Assembly (NCBI GenBank): GCA_025602905.1
Contig: JAHLKI010000032.1
Coordinates: 186,001 to 250,000, forward strand
Source of the DNA: Phlyctochytrium arcticum
Taxonomy: Eukaryota; Chytridiomycota; Chytridiomycetes; Chytridiales; Chytridiaceae
Length of the DNA: 64,000 nucleotides
Direction: 5' to 3'
The position numbers and the translations under genes are program-made. The notes beneath the pieces were generated by a model. The model did no database searches. It saw only the letters and a program-made list of their open reading frames with translations, and was not told where the DNA came from. The stretch's first letter is position 1. Each line of letters starts with the position of its first letter. Shown here one piece after another: positions 48,872 to 61,021 of this stretch.

Positions 48872-49339
48872 AACTAGCAAGTCTCGAAACAAAAAAAAAG
48901 TTTTATTGTTGTCTTAACAGAAAAACAAACTCAAAATGAGGTCTTCAGGGATCGGAAAATTTAGTGTTGGCTGGGATGTTCCCAAATTCAAGTTCCGACT
49001 ATCAACAACTGTGCCACAAGCGCGACAGACCGCTTAAGATGGCTGTGCGCACTTTGAGTGGCGTAGTGACCAACGGCCGTTTCGCGCCGCCGCTCGGCCG
49101 GGTTTTGTGACCAACTTCCAGATTCGTGCATGCGCCTGAACGAAATCCGACCAGCAATCGCGGACCAGCCGATTAAGGAATTTCCTCAAGCACTTAAGCC
49201 AAGGTACTGTTGGTGAACCCACAGAGGTCATGCCTCGTCTTGTTCTGCAGTAGTTTGGGCTGTTTGCGGGAGAGATTGCACTGTGAGATGGCGGATTGCT
49301 AAACTGTTCTTTTTCCAAACTCAGCTCGCGTTATCAAGC
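48872..49339. other. Divergent promoter, NYDI gene / septin
   Basis: This 468-bp stretch lies between oppositely transcribed genes. An A-run (48891-48899) and GC-rich sequence (49075-49100) are present. No TATA box or other gene is seen. Confidence 0.5.
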
Positions 49340-50921
49340 ATGTCCCCAGCAGGATCGAGGGGTATGGAGGCCGTGGCCCGAACAGCTATGCTGGTACGTG
49401 CCAGAGAGTTCAACATGTTCTTGTCAAGATTGGAGCGGACCTTGACGAGTTCGAAACACCTTAGGCTACGACCGTCCGCCGAAAGAACATCAAGAAGGGT
49501 CTTACATTCACCGTCATGATTGTTGGTGCGTACTCGAGCATGGACAGGCGCATAGTTCTTTTGGGCTTACCATTCATCGGTTTAGGCGCATCTGGACTGG
49601 GAAAGAGTACATTTGTGAACACTATTTGTGAAACTCCCGTTTTCCCAAAAAAGGACCACAGCAATCCAGAAAAGGCTGCGTTGGAGCGCACAGTCTCCAT
49701 CACGCCCGTCACTGTTGGTACGTGTGTACAATGCATTACATATGCTGACAATGTCTAATTTTTTTCCGCCTCACTTTTTCAGATATGGAGGAGGATGGTG
49801 AGTTTCCCGCTATTTCAGAGCAAGGGGGTCTATCCGCGAAAAATATTAACCTTTTTGGGGCAGGAATCAAGCTTGCTCTTAGTATCATTGACACTCCAGG
49901 CTTTGGTGACAACATCAACAACGAGGGAAGGTATGCTCCTTTGCTACATTTTTGCTTGCTTTGAAAAGTACTCATGATAAGTTTAGCTTCCTTGATATTC
50001 TATCATATATCGAACGACAATACGATGACCTCTTGGCGGAAGAATCCCGTATCAAGCGTAATCCCAAATTTCAAGGTAGGCTAGAAGAATGCCACACGTT
50101 AGCTCTCACTCAGAATGGCTAAACTTCCGATAGACACCCGAATCCATGCACTCCTGTACTTCATCACTCCTACCGGTCACTCGTAAGTGACCCAGTCTTA
50201 TCGTTTCTCACAATATACTTGCTAATGGTCACCCCAGACTCCGCGAAATCGATATCGAGTTTATGCGCAGGCTGGGCCGGCGTGTCAACGTCATTCCCGT
50301 CATAGCCAAAGCCGACAGCATGAACCCCCAGGAAATCGCCAACTTTAAGAAGCGAGTGATGGAGGATATTGCCTACTACAAAATCCCAGTCTACAACTTT
50401 CCGTATGACGAAGAGGAAGATGACGATGAAACTATCGAAGAAAACAATGAGTTGCGTTCGCTTATGCCGTTTTCCATAGTTGGAAGTGAAGAAGAGGTTG
50501 TGGTCAATGGGCGAAGAGTTCGGTGTCGCCAATACCCATGGGGTGTTGTGGAAGGTAAGGATTCCTGTGGCATGTAGAGAGATGTCAGTCAGTTAATGTG
50601 ACGCTGATCGCAGTGGACAACTCCCGACACTGTGATTTCTCCAAATTGCGATACATGCTCTTGAGCTCGCATTTGCAAGATTTAAAGGAAATCACGCACG
50701 ATCACTATGAACAGTACCGTACGGAAAAGCTGAGTCGGGATGGCGAAATGGACCCGTAAGTGATGAACAAGAGTCATAACGTTGATCAAATTTTTTAAAA
50801 CGTGTATTGCAATACTAGTGAGGAGCTCCACGAGGAAGAGTCCCGGCAAGAGGCTCAGTACGCTCGACGACAAATGGAGAGTGCAAACGCTGAGGCTGCA
50901 CGAGGATCTATGGACCAATAA
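49340..50921 (+). CDS. Septin, Cdc11/AspA-like
   Basis: Septins are GTP-binding proteins that assemble into filaments and rings at the cortex and at septa. Ten exons (49340-49393, 49465-49525, 49586-49717, 49783-49797, 49864-49930, 49987-50075, 50134-50182, 50238-50554, 50614-50755, 50819-50921) give 342 residues. Motifs: G1 MIVGASGLGKSTFVN, G3 IDTPGFGDNINNEGSF, G4 PVIAKADSM, and the septin unique element spanning LRSLMPFSIVGSEEEV, RCRQYPWGVVEVDN and LKEITHDHYEQYRTEKLS. Sequence style (EEDDDETIEENNELR) fits the Cdc11/AspA group. The P-loop keeps its Lys, unlike some Cdc11 proteins. The C-terminal tail is short with little coiled coil. One exon is only 15 nt. Confidence 0.93.
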
Positions 50922-50922
50922 A
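50917..50922 (+). terminator. Polyadenylation-type hexamer overlapping the septin stop codon
   Basis: AATAAA spans the stop codon TAA (50919-50921). If used it would give an extremely short 3' leader, but other A/T-rich signals follow within 30 bp. The next 310 bp to the convergent AP-1 sigma gene hold no other feature. Confidence 0.35.
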
Positions 50923-51232
50923 AATGTTATGAATATAGAAATCACTACAAGGAGCTAGTCCCCCCGCGTGCATTTGGGGGTATCTGGGGATGCGGGGTTT
51001 TGGCGAGATTTGAGTTGGGGGGCCTCTTTACATTTTACGAACGTGTCTTGAATATATCTGGCTTTCAAATGAAAACGTGGGAGAGGTTGCTTGTTGTGTG
51101 TCCGCGACGGGTGATTGGTTTGGAAATCTTTCTGAACCTTTTCTACATTTGTCCAGTTTCTTGCTTCTCAGTCTGCCAAAAAAAATTGGAGTTTAACAAC
51201 CAATCAAAGCAGTCCAAGGATTGTAGATGCCA

Positions 51233-51908
51233 TTATACCTCCTCCATTCGTTTCAGCGTATTTATGACTGATCGCTTACTGGATTCTTGCAGCTCCCCAC
51301 CAATTAGCAATTCATCTGTCAATCAAAATGATCAGTCCACGGCGCTCCACGAAAAATTCAACGGGAAAGAAATTACCAATAATCATGTAAGCTTGTTGGA
51401 AATTGAAGATGATGTCCAGTTCACAAACATTAAGGAACCATTTATCCAACACCTCCACGTATCGATGTATGATTTCCAAGGTCAACAGCTCGTTGTCATC
51501 CAAGTCGGTACCCGCAATAAAGAACAGACTCGCGTATCTGAACACCCCAAAGTTAACATCACCATTCTTTGATTGCGTTTGTGCCATCTATGCCACACCT
51601 CCGATATACTACTTTGAAATCTAAAGCCAGAGAAACTGTAAGCAACAGTGCTCCTCCAAGATGGAAAGGGGAGAGGACCTACCCTTGTACTCCAACACAT
51701 TGCACATCTTGGTCTTTCGCGACAATACAGTCTGACTGACATCTTTGACGGTCTTTGCCTTTTCTTTTGCCGTCCAGTCAGACGCAAACCACTTTGTCAA
51801 CCGAATTTTGCCTTTTGGAATTTCAGTTGGATAACAGTTCCGCTCATCCTATGCAAAAGTGGTTTTCATACCTTGCCGAGATACGAGGAGCATAAACTTG
51901 ACGGCCAT
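51233..51908 (-). CDS. APS1: AP-1 clathrin adaptor sigma subunit
   Basis: The sigma subunit is the small core chain of the AP-1 adaptor, which sorts cargo between trans-Golgi and endosomes. Five exons (51908-51872, 51811-51683, 51620-51599, 51537-51377, 51315-51233) give 143 residues. The reading [20 protein letters not shown], then [69 protein letters not shown] and [12 protein letters not shown] matches AP-1 sigma throughout. One exon is just 22 nt. The tail is slightly shorter than usual (about 156 residues in many species). Confidence 0.96.
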
Positions 51909-52776
51909 GATTAGACTTGGTGCAGCGTTCCTTGACGAGTCCGTTTACGCTGTGGAATCCGCGATGTGCACACAAACTTGGTGCGGGGTTTGATGATACT
52001 TTTGAGGCTGCGCCACCAGATATGCGGCATCACGATTCACGACATTCAGCAGTCTAGATCACCATCAGGACAGATGGTTCGCAGCAGTATGGGCATTATG
52101 GCCTATCGGACACCCGATTCCCAAACATAAATGGAACTGATTTGGTCCCGAACTCTTTGGATAAACGCGAGGCTACTCAGATGGGCGAGAGTTAACGAAA
52201 GTGTCAGCACCTCCCACAATTGGCCATACTTTCATCGCAGCAAGATCAAAACTTGGCAGGTCTTTGGTTCGTTTCATTCGCGAAGTCAGAAATGATACGG
52301 TGCAATGCAAGTCAATCTGTAAAGTGGTAGTGTGATATAGTTGATAAACACAATAGACATCGTATTGAGAATGATACACACGCTCAGTCCTCTGTCCAAG
52401 GACTCTTGCAAAATATTAAATGTGTACAGATGTGTGCATTGGGTACATCTCCATTCTGTAACTACATCAATGGATGGAGTTGTGGCCTGCAAGGAATCTT
52501 GAGTGGATTTCCTCAATTGGTTGTCCATAGTTATGTTAGCGTTGCCCGTTTGGAAAAGATGGCTGTCGATGTCCAGTCCCTAGTGTTCCCAACTTCCCAA
52601 CTCTTTGCCCAAGATGATCTTCGCCGTCGTTTCGCGAAATCGCGAGAGTTGCGCAGCTGACTCATCAGCTTTCCGCCATCTGTCAATTGATTTTTTGGAT
52701 CTTGAAACGCCGCTTTGAGCGTTGACTTTTGAGATAAGCAAAATTCCCGACATTTCCCCACAATTCGACGGAAATC
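51909..52776. other. Divergent promoter region, APS1 / cystathionine gamma-synthase
   Basis: About 0.87 kb lie between two divergent genes. Open frames of up to about 84 codons lack features. No RNA gene or repeat is seen. Confidence 0.5.
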
Positions 52777-54938
52777 ATGGTACAGACCGACGCAGACAGA
52801 GCACTGCATTCCTCCTCTGAATCGGTACAAGATATGTCTACCCGCCATTTCGTCGCAGACTACCCAAAAGAACTGGGTTTGTCCATACCAGAAAACACCC
52901 CTCACGGTACGCTTGACATTGTGCAACGTCAATTTAGTCTGTTCTCTGTCTAATAGAATTTGTGTTAGCCGTCTCGGTGACATTGCCAACATGGGCTGAT
53001 AATGTGGGGTATGAAGAGGGCGAGGAAAGAGTGCTTTCGAAGCTGCGCGGTGGTTATCCGCGCTTTGTTTATCACCCGTGTGTGGTCAAGGTATGGCGAG
53101 CCTTTTTGACGAAATATAGGGTTATGGAACTGACTGGGTTCTTGTGTAGCTAGCTACTCACTGTCAGCGAAAGTTTGCCAAATCATCTGAAGCATGTATC
53201 CTGTTGCCGACACGTCGTATCGCACAAGAGGGCCGTGATTTCGTGCAAAAGCGCTTTGACCCTACATCAAACGACAACCATCCCCACCGCCCATCATGTC
53301 CAGTCCGGATAGCGGAACTCACCATCTCATCCAACCACAACGAATACTCCCCACAATCAAATAACCCATCACTGGTCATCCCGTCATGTAACCTCTATGT
53401 CCTACTATTCCCCACTGAGGCGAGCAACGTCGCCAAACAGTTTTGGCAACATTCGGGTGAAGGCATCTCCTCACGGTTTGCCGAGCATTGTCTCAAAATC
53501 TTAGAGGCCAACGACAAGGCCAAGGACTTTTCGTCGCCGATATCGGGTGTGCGGGGGTCAACGTCCCGCTATCGCAAAGGGCCTTATTTGCCTGAAGGAC
53601 AACAGGTGCACATGCAGGCTGTGCAGGGGGAAGCTGTCTCGAGCGAATTGAGTCACTATGTTGAAGAACGTTTTGGCCGCAATTATGACATTCGGCAAGC
53701 GGAGCAGGCCAAAGTCACCTTGCGCAAGCGCATAGCAGGTTTATTGGGAGACTCTGAAACGGACAACAAGATCACCAAACTGGTTCATTCCGATATCCGC
53801 ACACATGGCGAGGATGTGCAGGCGATCGGTCGGGGCGTATTGGGCATACAAGAAGAAGATGTCTACCTCTTTGCTAGCGGTATGAGCGCGATTTACAACG
53901 CGCATCGGATTTGCAAGAAACTGAAACCGGACGTGATGAGCGTTCAGTATGGGTACGTCACTCCCCCCCACTCCTGGGTAACATTCTAAATCTAAAGCGA
54001 GCAGCTTCCCTTATATCGACACGTTAAAGATTCAAGAGAAGTTTGGCGCAGGATGTCACTTCTTGGGCCTCGGAGAAGAGACCGAGCTGGACGAACTCGA
54101 GAAAAGCACACTTGCCAACAAGGAAATCTCGGCCGTGTTTTGCGAGTTTCCCAGCAATCCATTGCTGCGCTCCCCTGATCTGCTGCGCTTGCGACGCTTG
54201 GCCGATGAGCACTCATTTTTACTGATTGTGGACGAAACCATTGGGAATTTCGTTAACGTGGCGGCAATCAAGTGGGCAGACATGGTCGTTTCGAGCTTAA
54301 CCAAGATCTTTAGCGGAGATAGTAATGTCATGGGTGGGAGGTAAGCGCATATGATGGGTCCACTCACATCCTACTCGCTCTCTGATACCACTTTGGCGTC
54401 TAGTCTTGTCTTGAATCCAACCTCTCCTCGGTACACGACAGTCAAGAATATCCTGAATGAGTTGTACGAAGACAGTCTCTGGTGTGAGGACGCTGTCTTT
54501 TTGGAGCGCAACTCGCGGACGTTTCGTCAACGTATTGCGCAAATCAACTCTACGACAGAGCTGCTTTGTGACTATCTCAAGCAACACCCAAAAGTCGAGC
54601 AATTGCACTACCCAAAGTACGTCGATGTGGAAAATTACCATCGCCAGGCATATCTTGACGAGAATGGCAAAGTTGGCTTCGGCGGTTTATTCTCCATTAT
54701 ACTCAAGTCAAAGGATGCCGCAATCCAGTTCTACAATGCATTGGAGGTGGCCAAAGGGCCAAGTCTGGGAACCAACTTTACGTTGGTGTGTCCTTATACG
54801 ATACTGGCGCACTACACCGAGCTGGAATGGGCTGCGGGATTCAAGGTACCTGAGCGATTGGTACGCGTCAGTGTCGGACTGGAGAATCCCGACGTTCTTC
54901 TGCATGTGTTCAACAAGGCTCTGGATGCAGTCTCATAA
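52777..54938 (+). CDS. STR2: Cystathionine gamma-synthase (Str2/Met-7 type)
   Basis: A pyridoxal-phosphate enzyme that joins an activated homoserine with cysteine to make cystathionine on the way to methionine. Five exons (52777-52906, 52957-53090, 53168-53952, 54005-54340, 54404-54938) give 639 residues, close to the long fungal form and much longer than bacterial MetB. The N-terminal about 200 residues are the fungal extension. PLP-fold motifs include [47 protein letters not shown], and [18 protein letters not shown], which carries the PLP lysine (SLTK). LNPTSPRYT and [15 protein letters not shown] follow near the end. Probably cytosolic. Confidence 0.94.
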
Positions 54939-55212
54939 CCCAGGACCATGGTCTAAAGCATCTCTCTCTGCACTGATACGCGCTCGTCCCCCTTTCGTTG
55001 AGTGATGCATATCCAGCACACTCGCAACATACCTCCGTAGCGCCTTCCTTCATTTCTTTCGCTTGTATTTGTGGTTTCCTGTTACGCAACGCAACATAAT
55101 ATGCTCAAGTCAATATAACCAACTGATGTATTTAACTTTTGCTAATACGGAGGGGATACCAAAAATTGGCTACGGTACAAAAGCACACAGGGAAAAGAAA
55201 GGTGGATGTGCA

Positions 55213-55685
55213 CTACCATTTCCACCAACTCTGGAAGAAATTTGGTTCAGATGTAGCACTACTAGCTCCGTCGGTGGGAGTTACAGCATACGGCATCTGC
55301 GGTTAACAATGGGGGGTGGGATGGGCGTGAAAAAGAGAAAGTAATGATGAGCTCGTTGCATGTGTAATGTAAGAAACACATGGTACAGTATTGAGTGAAT
55401 TTAAGCGCATCACTTGCCCGAGACAGGTCAGGCAGCGCAATTATCCAAAAAAAAGAAGAGACATCAAATCAGGTAGGATAACATCACACCGACCTTGGAG
55501 CGAAGGCTTCCTGCCAGAAAGCCATCCTGCTGCACAGAAGGACTGGCGGACGCTGGGGTAAATTGGGTAGGAGAGCCCGTGCCCGTCACGGGGGAGCTTG
55601 GGGCGGAGGACAAGCGGGCTGCCTCGCCGTTGAGAGGACGAGGGTGTTGACGGCGAGAGGAGATGGTGACGCGGAGAACGTCCAT
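55213..55685 (-). CDS. Possible small two-exon protein
   Basis: Not recognised. Exon 55685-55494 encodes a Ser/Pro/Ala-rich start (MDVLRVTISSRRQHPRPLNG) ending DGFLAGSLRSK. Joining it through a 197-nt intron (GTCGGT donor, GTTAACCGCAG acceptor) to 55296-55213 adds MPYAVTPTDGAS and a striking FFQSWWKW end, 91 residues in all. Both exons are in phase 0. The intron is longer and the donor weaker than elsewhere in the window, so the join is uncertain; without it the first frame stops after 73 residues. Confidence 0.42.
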
Positions 55686-56326
55686 ACTGTTTCGACTACA
55701 CGCGTATAAGAGTTGGGAGTTAAAAGGTTACTGCTTGAAACTGATTTGACCGGGGGTGAAGCGGCGGAATATCAAAATAGAGAGGGTGTAGTAGTAGTAG
55801 TGCAGATCAAACGCTGCTCAAGTTCAATCGACGTCTCGGCCGACGTGCGTACGTCCGTTGGCGACAAAAACGTAGTAAGGCATCCAAAAACTGCTCAGAA
55901 ACGCTCTTCTCCTCCAGGGGACGGAAAACTGCAAGTCGGTTGGGAGAATGAAAGTTTGAACGGGGCTTATTATTCTATTCCAGTATTGATGAGCAACTTG
56001 TTTGTTCAGTGATGAATCGACAGGGAAAAAGAGAAAAACAGTGCGTTCATGTTAGTATTTATGGAACTCGTTGAGCTATTATTTGCAAATTGGTCTGAAA
56101 CTACTGCAAAACTGTGCCGCCAGCCTGGAGATGATCTTTCCATGGCGGTGCAACGTTGCACAGAATTCACACCAATCAGCGCGTCGCGTCGGAACTTGCA
56201 CATTTTGACAGTCGTGTCATTTTATATTCATCACGGCAATTGGAGTAGCAAACAGGCCAATAGCTAATTCATCGTAAATACAAATTCATCACTGGTGGCA
56301 GCAAAATACAAGTACTGAGAAGCAAT
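55686..56326. other. Intergenic, no supported gene
   Basis: About 0.64 kb. It holds the promoter of the possible 91-residue gene (a GTAGTAGTAGTAGT run near 55787) and the 3' flank of the lebercilin-like gene. No coding signal. Confidence 0.5.
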
Positions 56327-58922
56327 CTAATTACTATTCTGCATCCATATAGGAAGGCTGGCATCCGCTCCTGGCTTTGTCCCGCTTTTATCTAGATTAC
56401 TTCGAGACGATGACAGGGTCCCCGTAGAGGCATAAGGTGTGATTGCCTTTGGCTGGGCTTTCAAAAAGTCGAGTTTGTGTTTTGACCCAGATCGCGACGT
56501 GGTATTTTTGGTTTTGGAGAGTTCTGAGGCGCCAGGCGTAGGGGTGGATGTACTCGATTTGACTGATTCAGTATCGGTAGAATGCTCATCTGCACCCTTC
56601 TTTTTGGTAGATGGAGGTGCAGTCACTTTTGTTGCTGAGGGTTTTGCGAAGGACTTGCGACGGGAAGCGTCAGTGGCAGGTGTGGAACTGGGGGGTGCAA
56701 GTGATGATGTCTCTGAGGAGGGTTGAATTGCTGTCGGAGTCGGTCCAATGGAGGAGTCTCCACTAGCCTTGATCGTATTGGCAGGCTCTTGCTGGAGCTT
56801 CTGCTTGTCCCCGTGCACCATTGTCTCATTGCTAGCCTTTTTCAAGTTGTCTGGAGGTGCAGGTTCACTCGGCTTTGAATCCAAGCTCTGTGGCAGCTGA
56901 GTATTGGCATGAGATGGTTCTGGTTGAGCATTCGAGGTGGTTTGCGGATTTGTTTCAGTAGACGCGGCAAAGAGGTTTGGTTTAAAAAAGGTTGTATTGC
57001 CTGCGGCAGCAGGTGGTGTATCCTGGGGTAATTTTGCCCCCGCAAGTGGAGTTGATGTTTGCTCTAGAGATAGAGAATGTTCTGAGATCCGTTTGCCGAC
57101 TTTCAATTCTTTTGTTTTTTGAAGAGTTGTTGTCTGAAATGACGGGATTTCTTTTGAATGATGGCCTTTCCCTTCATCAGCTACGCCGGGTTCATCTTGC
57201 ATTTGGCCTCCCACTCCATCCTCCTCTTCTTCGTCCGGGGCTTCCTCGAACTCATCATGGTAGCCATGGTCAACCGATATATCAGTCTTGGCCAGAGACG
57301 GTTTGCGGGAGAGCTTGCTGTTGTGTAAATCCTTCAAGTGACTTGGAGATAGGGATCGGTACCGTTGGCTATGGCTTCCTTCTGAATTTGTGGTCTTCCT
57401 TGAGCGTATTGGTGGTCCGTTCAAACTTTGGCGAACTGTTGGCATCGGCCGGCGCCCGCTTGCATCCAAGTGAGGGGTAGGACTGCTTGAAACGACACTC
57501 TCATTCAGGCTCAATCCAGATACTTTGCGATCTTTTGTTCGCTGGCGAAGCGCGGCTTGTGCATAAATAGAAAGTGCTGCATTCTCTCGTTCTCGGTCCT
57601 GCCCCAGCAAATGGTTAAATTATGATCCCCAGATATCAAGCTGGTTTTTTTATTACCTGTAGCCTTTGAACTGTAGACTCGTATTTTGCTTGAAGTACTT
57701 CCAGTTCATTCTATTCCATATCGTCAGGGTACAGCGCGGACTTAAGTTTGAGAATGTACTCAACTAACCTGTGAGTGTATAATCCTTTTCAGCGCTTCTC
57801 GCAAATCCCCGCTCTTCGCCCCGTCTTTATGCCTGATGGTTCGTTCCAGTTCCTACTCCAGGTTAGTATGAAAGCCTTTTTTACTAGTGCGACGCCCTTG
57901 GCAACACATACTTGTATCGTGGTTTCTCGACTGGCGAGCTCTTTCCGGGTTCGGTCCAACTCTGCCTTCAGCTTTTCGCTATTCTCCAACTTGCGGTTAC
58001 GGACGGTAGCTTGCAAGTTGTAGACGAGTGTTTGGAGTCGCACGTTTTCCTCCACTTGTAGCTGCGCATTCCGCTCGACTTGCGCAGCACGCTCTCGATC
58101 CCGACTTCGCTCGGTCTAGTGGTAGCAAAAGTTAATGCCCAAAAGCAAAAGTCCGCCAAATGTTGGTCCAACCTTGATCACGCGTAGCTCGTCGTTGAGC
58201 GAGCGTACCAGTTTAGGTAGCTCTGTCTGATCTTTACTCATTTGTTGGAGAGCACGGTCCTGACGTTGGGTAACCTGAATGCGGGCCATTAACTTGTGTT
58301 CGTCGACAAAAGAACCAGAGTCTGGCTTACAATCTTCATCGTCTTTCTCTCTTCCTGTGAAACAACAAATGAGTCCATTGTAGCATAGCAGAACGAAATG
58401 GGTACTCACCACCAATTTTGCAATTTGAATCTTTTGTTCATCGATGATACCGACTAGCCGAGCTATCTCGTCAAAGTTTCCGGCAGCTGTCAGGGTAGCT
58501 ACATTGAATTGCCGTGGTCGGGAGGTCATGGACTGTCGTGGTGACAAGTTGGTATTTTTGTTTGTGCTTCGGACTAGATCTTGGGGTAAGTGAGAGGTTT
58601 CAAGCGACGGAAAGCGGTCAAGCGTACTGGAGAGTTGGCTTCGCAGAGGGTATTTGCCTTTCTTTAGGGTCGAGGTTTTGCGAACTTGGACCATGGATGG
58701 ATTTCTGGTGGGGCCTATGTAACCTGTCAATTCATAGAATATACTGCCAGACGCGTCCTTTTCCCTACCCGCACTGTTTCGTAGCTTACTGGATCCTGTA
58801 GGAGCCGTTTCATGGCCAAGACTTTGCTTTTTCTTTGATGCGGGTGCTTGAGAGGGTTTTGCGTTGTGACTATGTAATGGTGATTCAAGCTCCTCAAAGT
58901 CGGACTCATAGTTGTGCGCCAT
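56327..58922 (-). CDS. LCA5: Lebercilin (LCA5)-like ciliary coiled-coil protein
   Basis: Lebercilin family proteins sit at the base and along cilia and interact with the intraflagellar transport machinery. Seven exons (58922-58410, 58354-58331, 58274-58173, 58115-57912, 57852-57769, 57710-57657, 57598-56327) give 750 residues. The coiled-coil core reads LVEERKTMKIVTQRQDRALQ, then ELPKLVRSLNDELRVIK, RDRERAAQVERNAQLQVEEN and VRLQTLVYNLQATVRNRKLE. This matches the lebercilin signature of an RQ..AL heptad followed by LP.L...hN.E.RvL. The 24-nt second exon is needed to obtain it. The C-terminal about 420 residues are low-complexity Ser/Pro/Thr with an acidic patch (DEFEEAPDEEEEDGVGGQM). Confidence 0.85.
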
Positions 58923-59361
58923 AATGGTGTATATGGTCTAGATTGATCCTGGCAAAACAGCTTGCGCTATCCAAGTATAAAAGGTGTCAGATCGAGCGAG
59001 TTTTGCATCCACCATCCAAGGTCTCCAAGGTCTGAGTTTGGCTGGAATCTATTTCGTAATCACCCAAGCCACGCCAAAGCCAAAAGCCAAAACCAAAGTT
59101 GATAGGTTTTCTTAGAGGATGGATCTCATGGATCTGACAGCAGATCGTTGTTTTTCCTTGTCTGTTCAAATATCCAGATTCATAGCAATATTTTTTTGGG
59201 CAAAAACCTTTAGATTTCTTCTTGTCTGAAGGGGTGGGGAAAATGACAGTCATTTGGCCAGAACCGGAATTCATAAGGCGCGGCTGTGACGTGAGTGAGT
59301 GCTGGCTCAGGAAATCCTGTGAAAATCTTGCCTTTAGACTTAATAGATATCCACATCCAGT
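58923..59361. other. Divergent promoter, lebercilin-like / D-serine dehydratase
   Basis: This 439-bp gap lies between oppositely transcribed genes. No TATA box, RNA gene or repeat is seen apart from a CCAAGGTCTCCAAGGTCT direct repeat near 59017-59034. Confidence 0.5.
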
Positions 59362-60917
59362 ATGCCTTTTACATGTTCTCCTCCGGCAGGAGTGTATCCT
59401 GGCCGACCGTCGTATTCAAAACAGGAGTTGCAGGCCGCCTATGTAGGCCGCGAACTGGCTGATCTCCGCACACCCGCATTGGTATGTCCCACGCCCCACT
59501 CACACTCCTCAGTGATCACTGACCTCTGGCTTAGATTGTAGACAAGCAAAAGACTGAGCGGAATTGCCATGAGCTCTTGGAAGCTGCCAAGCAAGCTGGA
59601 GTCGCTGTTCGCGTACACGTCAAAACGCACAAGACAATAGAGGGTGCACTCTTACAACTCGGGGAGACGACCAATTCGATATGTGTCAGTACATTGGCGG
59701 AAGCACGATACTTTGCCCAGAGTGGACTATTCCAGGATGTATGTTTGCTATCACTTTCATATGTTGTGCATCAGGGCTGATTGATTTTGCTGAAGATCTT
59801 GTACGCGGTACCGTTATCACCCGACAAGATTCAAGAAGTATATCAGCTTTCACAGGCAGTGGAGCAACTGCACGTCTTTGTCGACAATGAGACGATCATC
59901 GATGCATTGGAGCGATTTGCGGTGGCGATGGGTTCTGGGAGTACAGGTGTCGGCCATTCGCCACTAGGATCAGCGTGCTTTAGAGCGTTCCTGAAAATTG
60001 ACACGGGTTATCACCGAGCGGGCGTCCCCTCAACCACATCACTTGCCATTCGATTGGCCAAACGCCTCCATCAATCACCCTACATTTCATTTTCGGGTAT
60101 CTACAGTCATAGCGGACATGCATATTCTGCGGCAGGGCTAAACGAAGGACTCGAGATTGCCCGCGAAGAAGTGCGTTTGACCCTCATGCTGGCACAAGAG
60201 CTCAGAAACAATGGCGTTACAGCACCAATTGCCAGCGTTGGCGCAACTCCCAGCATCAAAGCCTTGTTGGAAGTGGCGGGTGCCGGTCGCGAAGCCCTTA
60301 TGGAGGCCCGTCTGGACGCGACAGAATCAAATGAGGTGTTCCTGGATGAGACCAAAGAGCTGGCAACGGATATTGCAGAGTCGGCACTGCCAGCGGAAGA
60401 ACAGAGCGGCGTCTTGAGCGACCAGACCGAAATCGAACAGTCTTCAAGCCTTGCGCCCGATGTTTTTGACGACTTTAAATTGGAAGTGCATTTGGGAAAC
60501 TACATCTTTTTGGACGTGCAACAAATTTCGGGGATGCCCTGGGACATTTCACGATGCGCTGCTACGGTTCTGACGCGTGTCCTGAGCCACTATCCACATC
60601 GCGGTGAGGCGCTTGTTGACGCGGGAGCACTAGCCTTAAGCAAAGACGGTCCGGGGGAGCGTGGCCAGAAACAACATCCGGGCTTTGGCGTAGTTGTGGC
60701 AGAAGGCCTCCCTTCGTCTACCATCAACCGCTTGAGCCAGGAACATGGACTTATTAGTAATCTTACACCGGAAGAGATTGAGACATATCTGCCGATAGGC
60801 TCTTGTATCCAAATCGTCCCCAATCATGCCTGCCTTGCTGCGGCCAATTTTGATTGGTATTATGTCGTCGAAGAGGGTAAAGTTGTCGATATATGGGTCC
60901 CCTGCCGGGGTTGGTAG
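59362..60917 (+). CDS. DSD1: D-serine dehydratase-like PLP enzyme (alanine racemase N-terminal fold)
   Basis: Eukaryotic D-serine dehydratase uses PLP and zinc to turn D-serine into pyruvate and ammonia. Exons 59362-59481, 59535-59738 and 59796-60917 give 481 residues, somewhat longer than yeast Dsd1 because of inserts. The alanine racemase-like barrel starts LADLRTPALIVDKQKTERN. The PLP lysine is in RVHVKTHKTIEG. FLKIDTGYHRAGV and FSGIYSHSGHAY follow, and the C-terminal zinc pair is in IVPNHACLAAANFDWYYVV (His-x-Cys). An acidic insert of about 60 residues (near 310-360: EALMEARLDATESNEVFLDE onward) precedes the C-terminal domain. D-threonine aldolase is a less likely alternative. Confidence 0.88.
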
Positions 60918-61021
60918 ATCATGCCCTTTCCTCGCACTTCTGTATATTTAAAAAATCTAATGTATAATAGCTATCCTCGCTATAGAGTCCGCTTGATCTA
61001 TATATATATGGCCGCGGGAAA

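Noticed and set aside
51000..51572. 190-codon + frame opposite AP-1 sigma
   Set aside because: Antisense to the clearly conserved five-exon adaptor gene.
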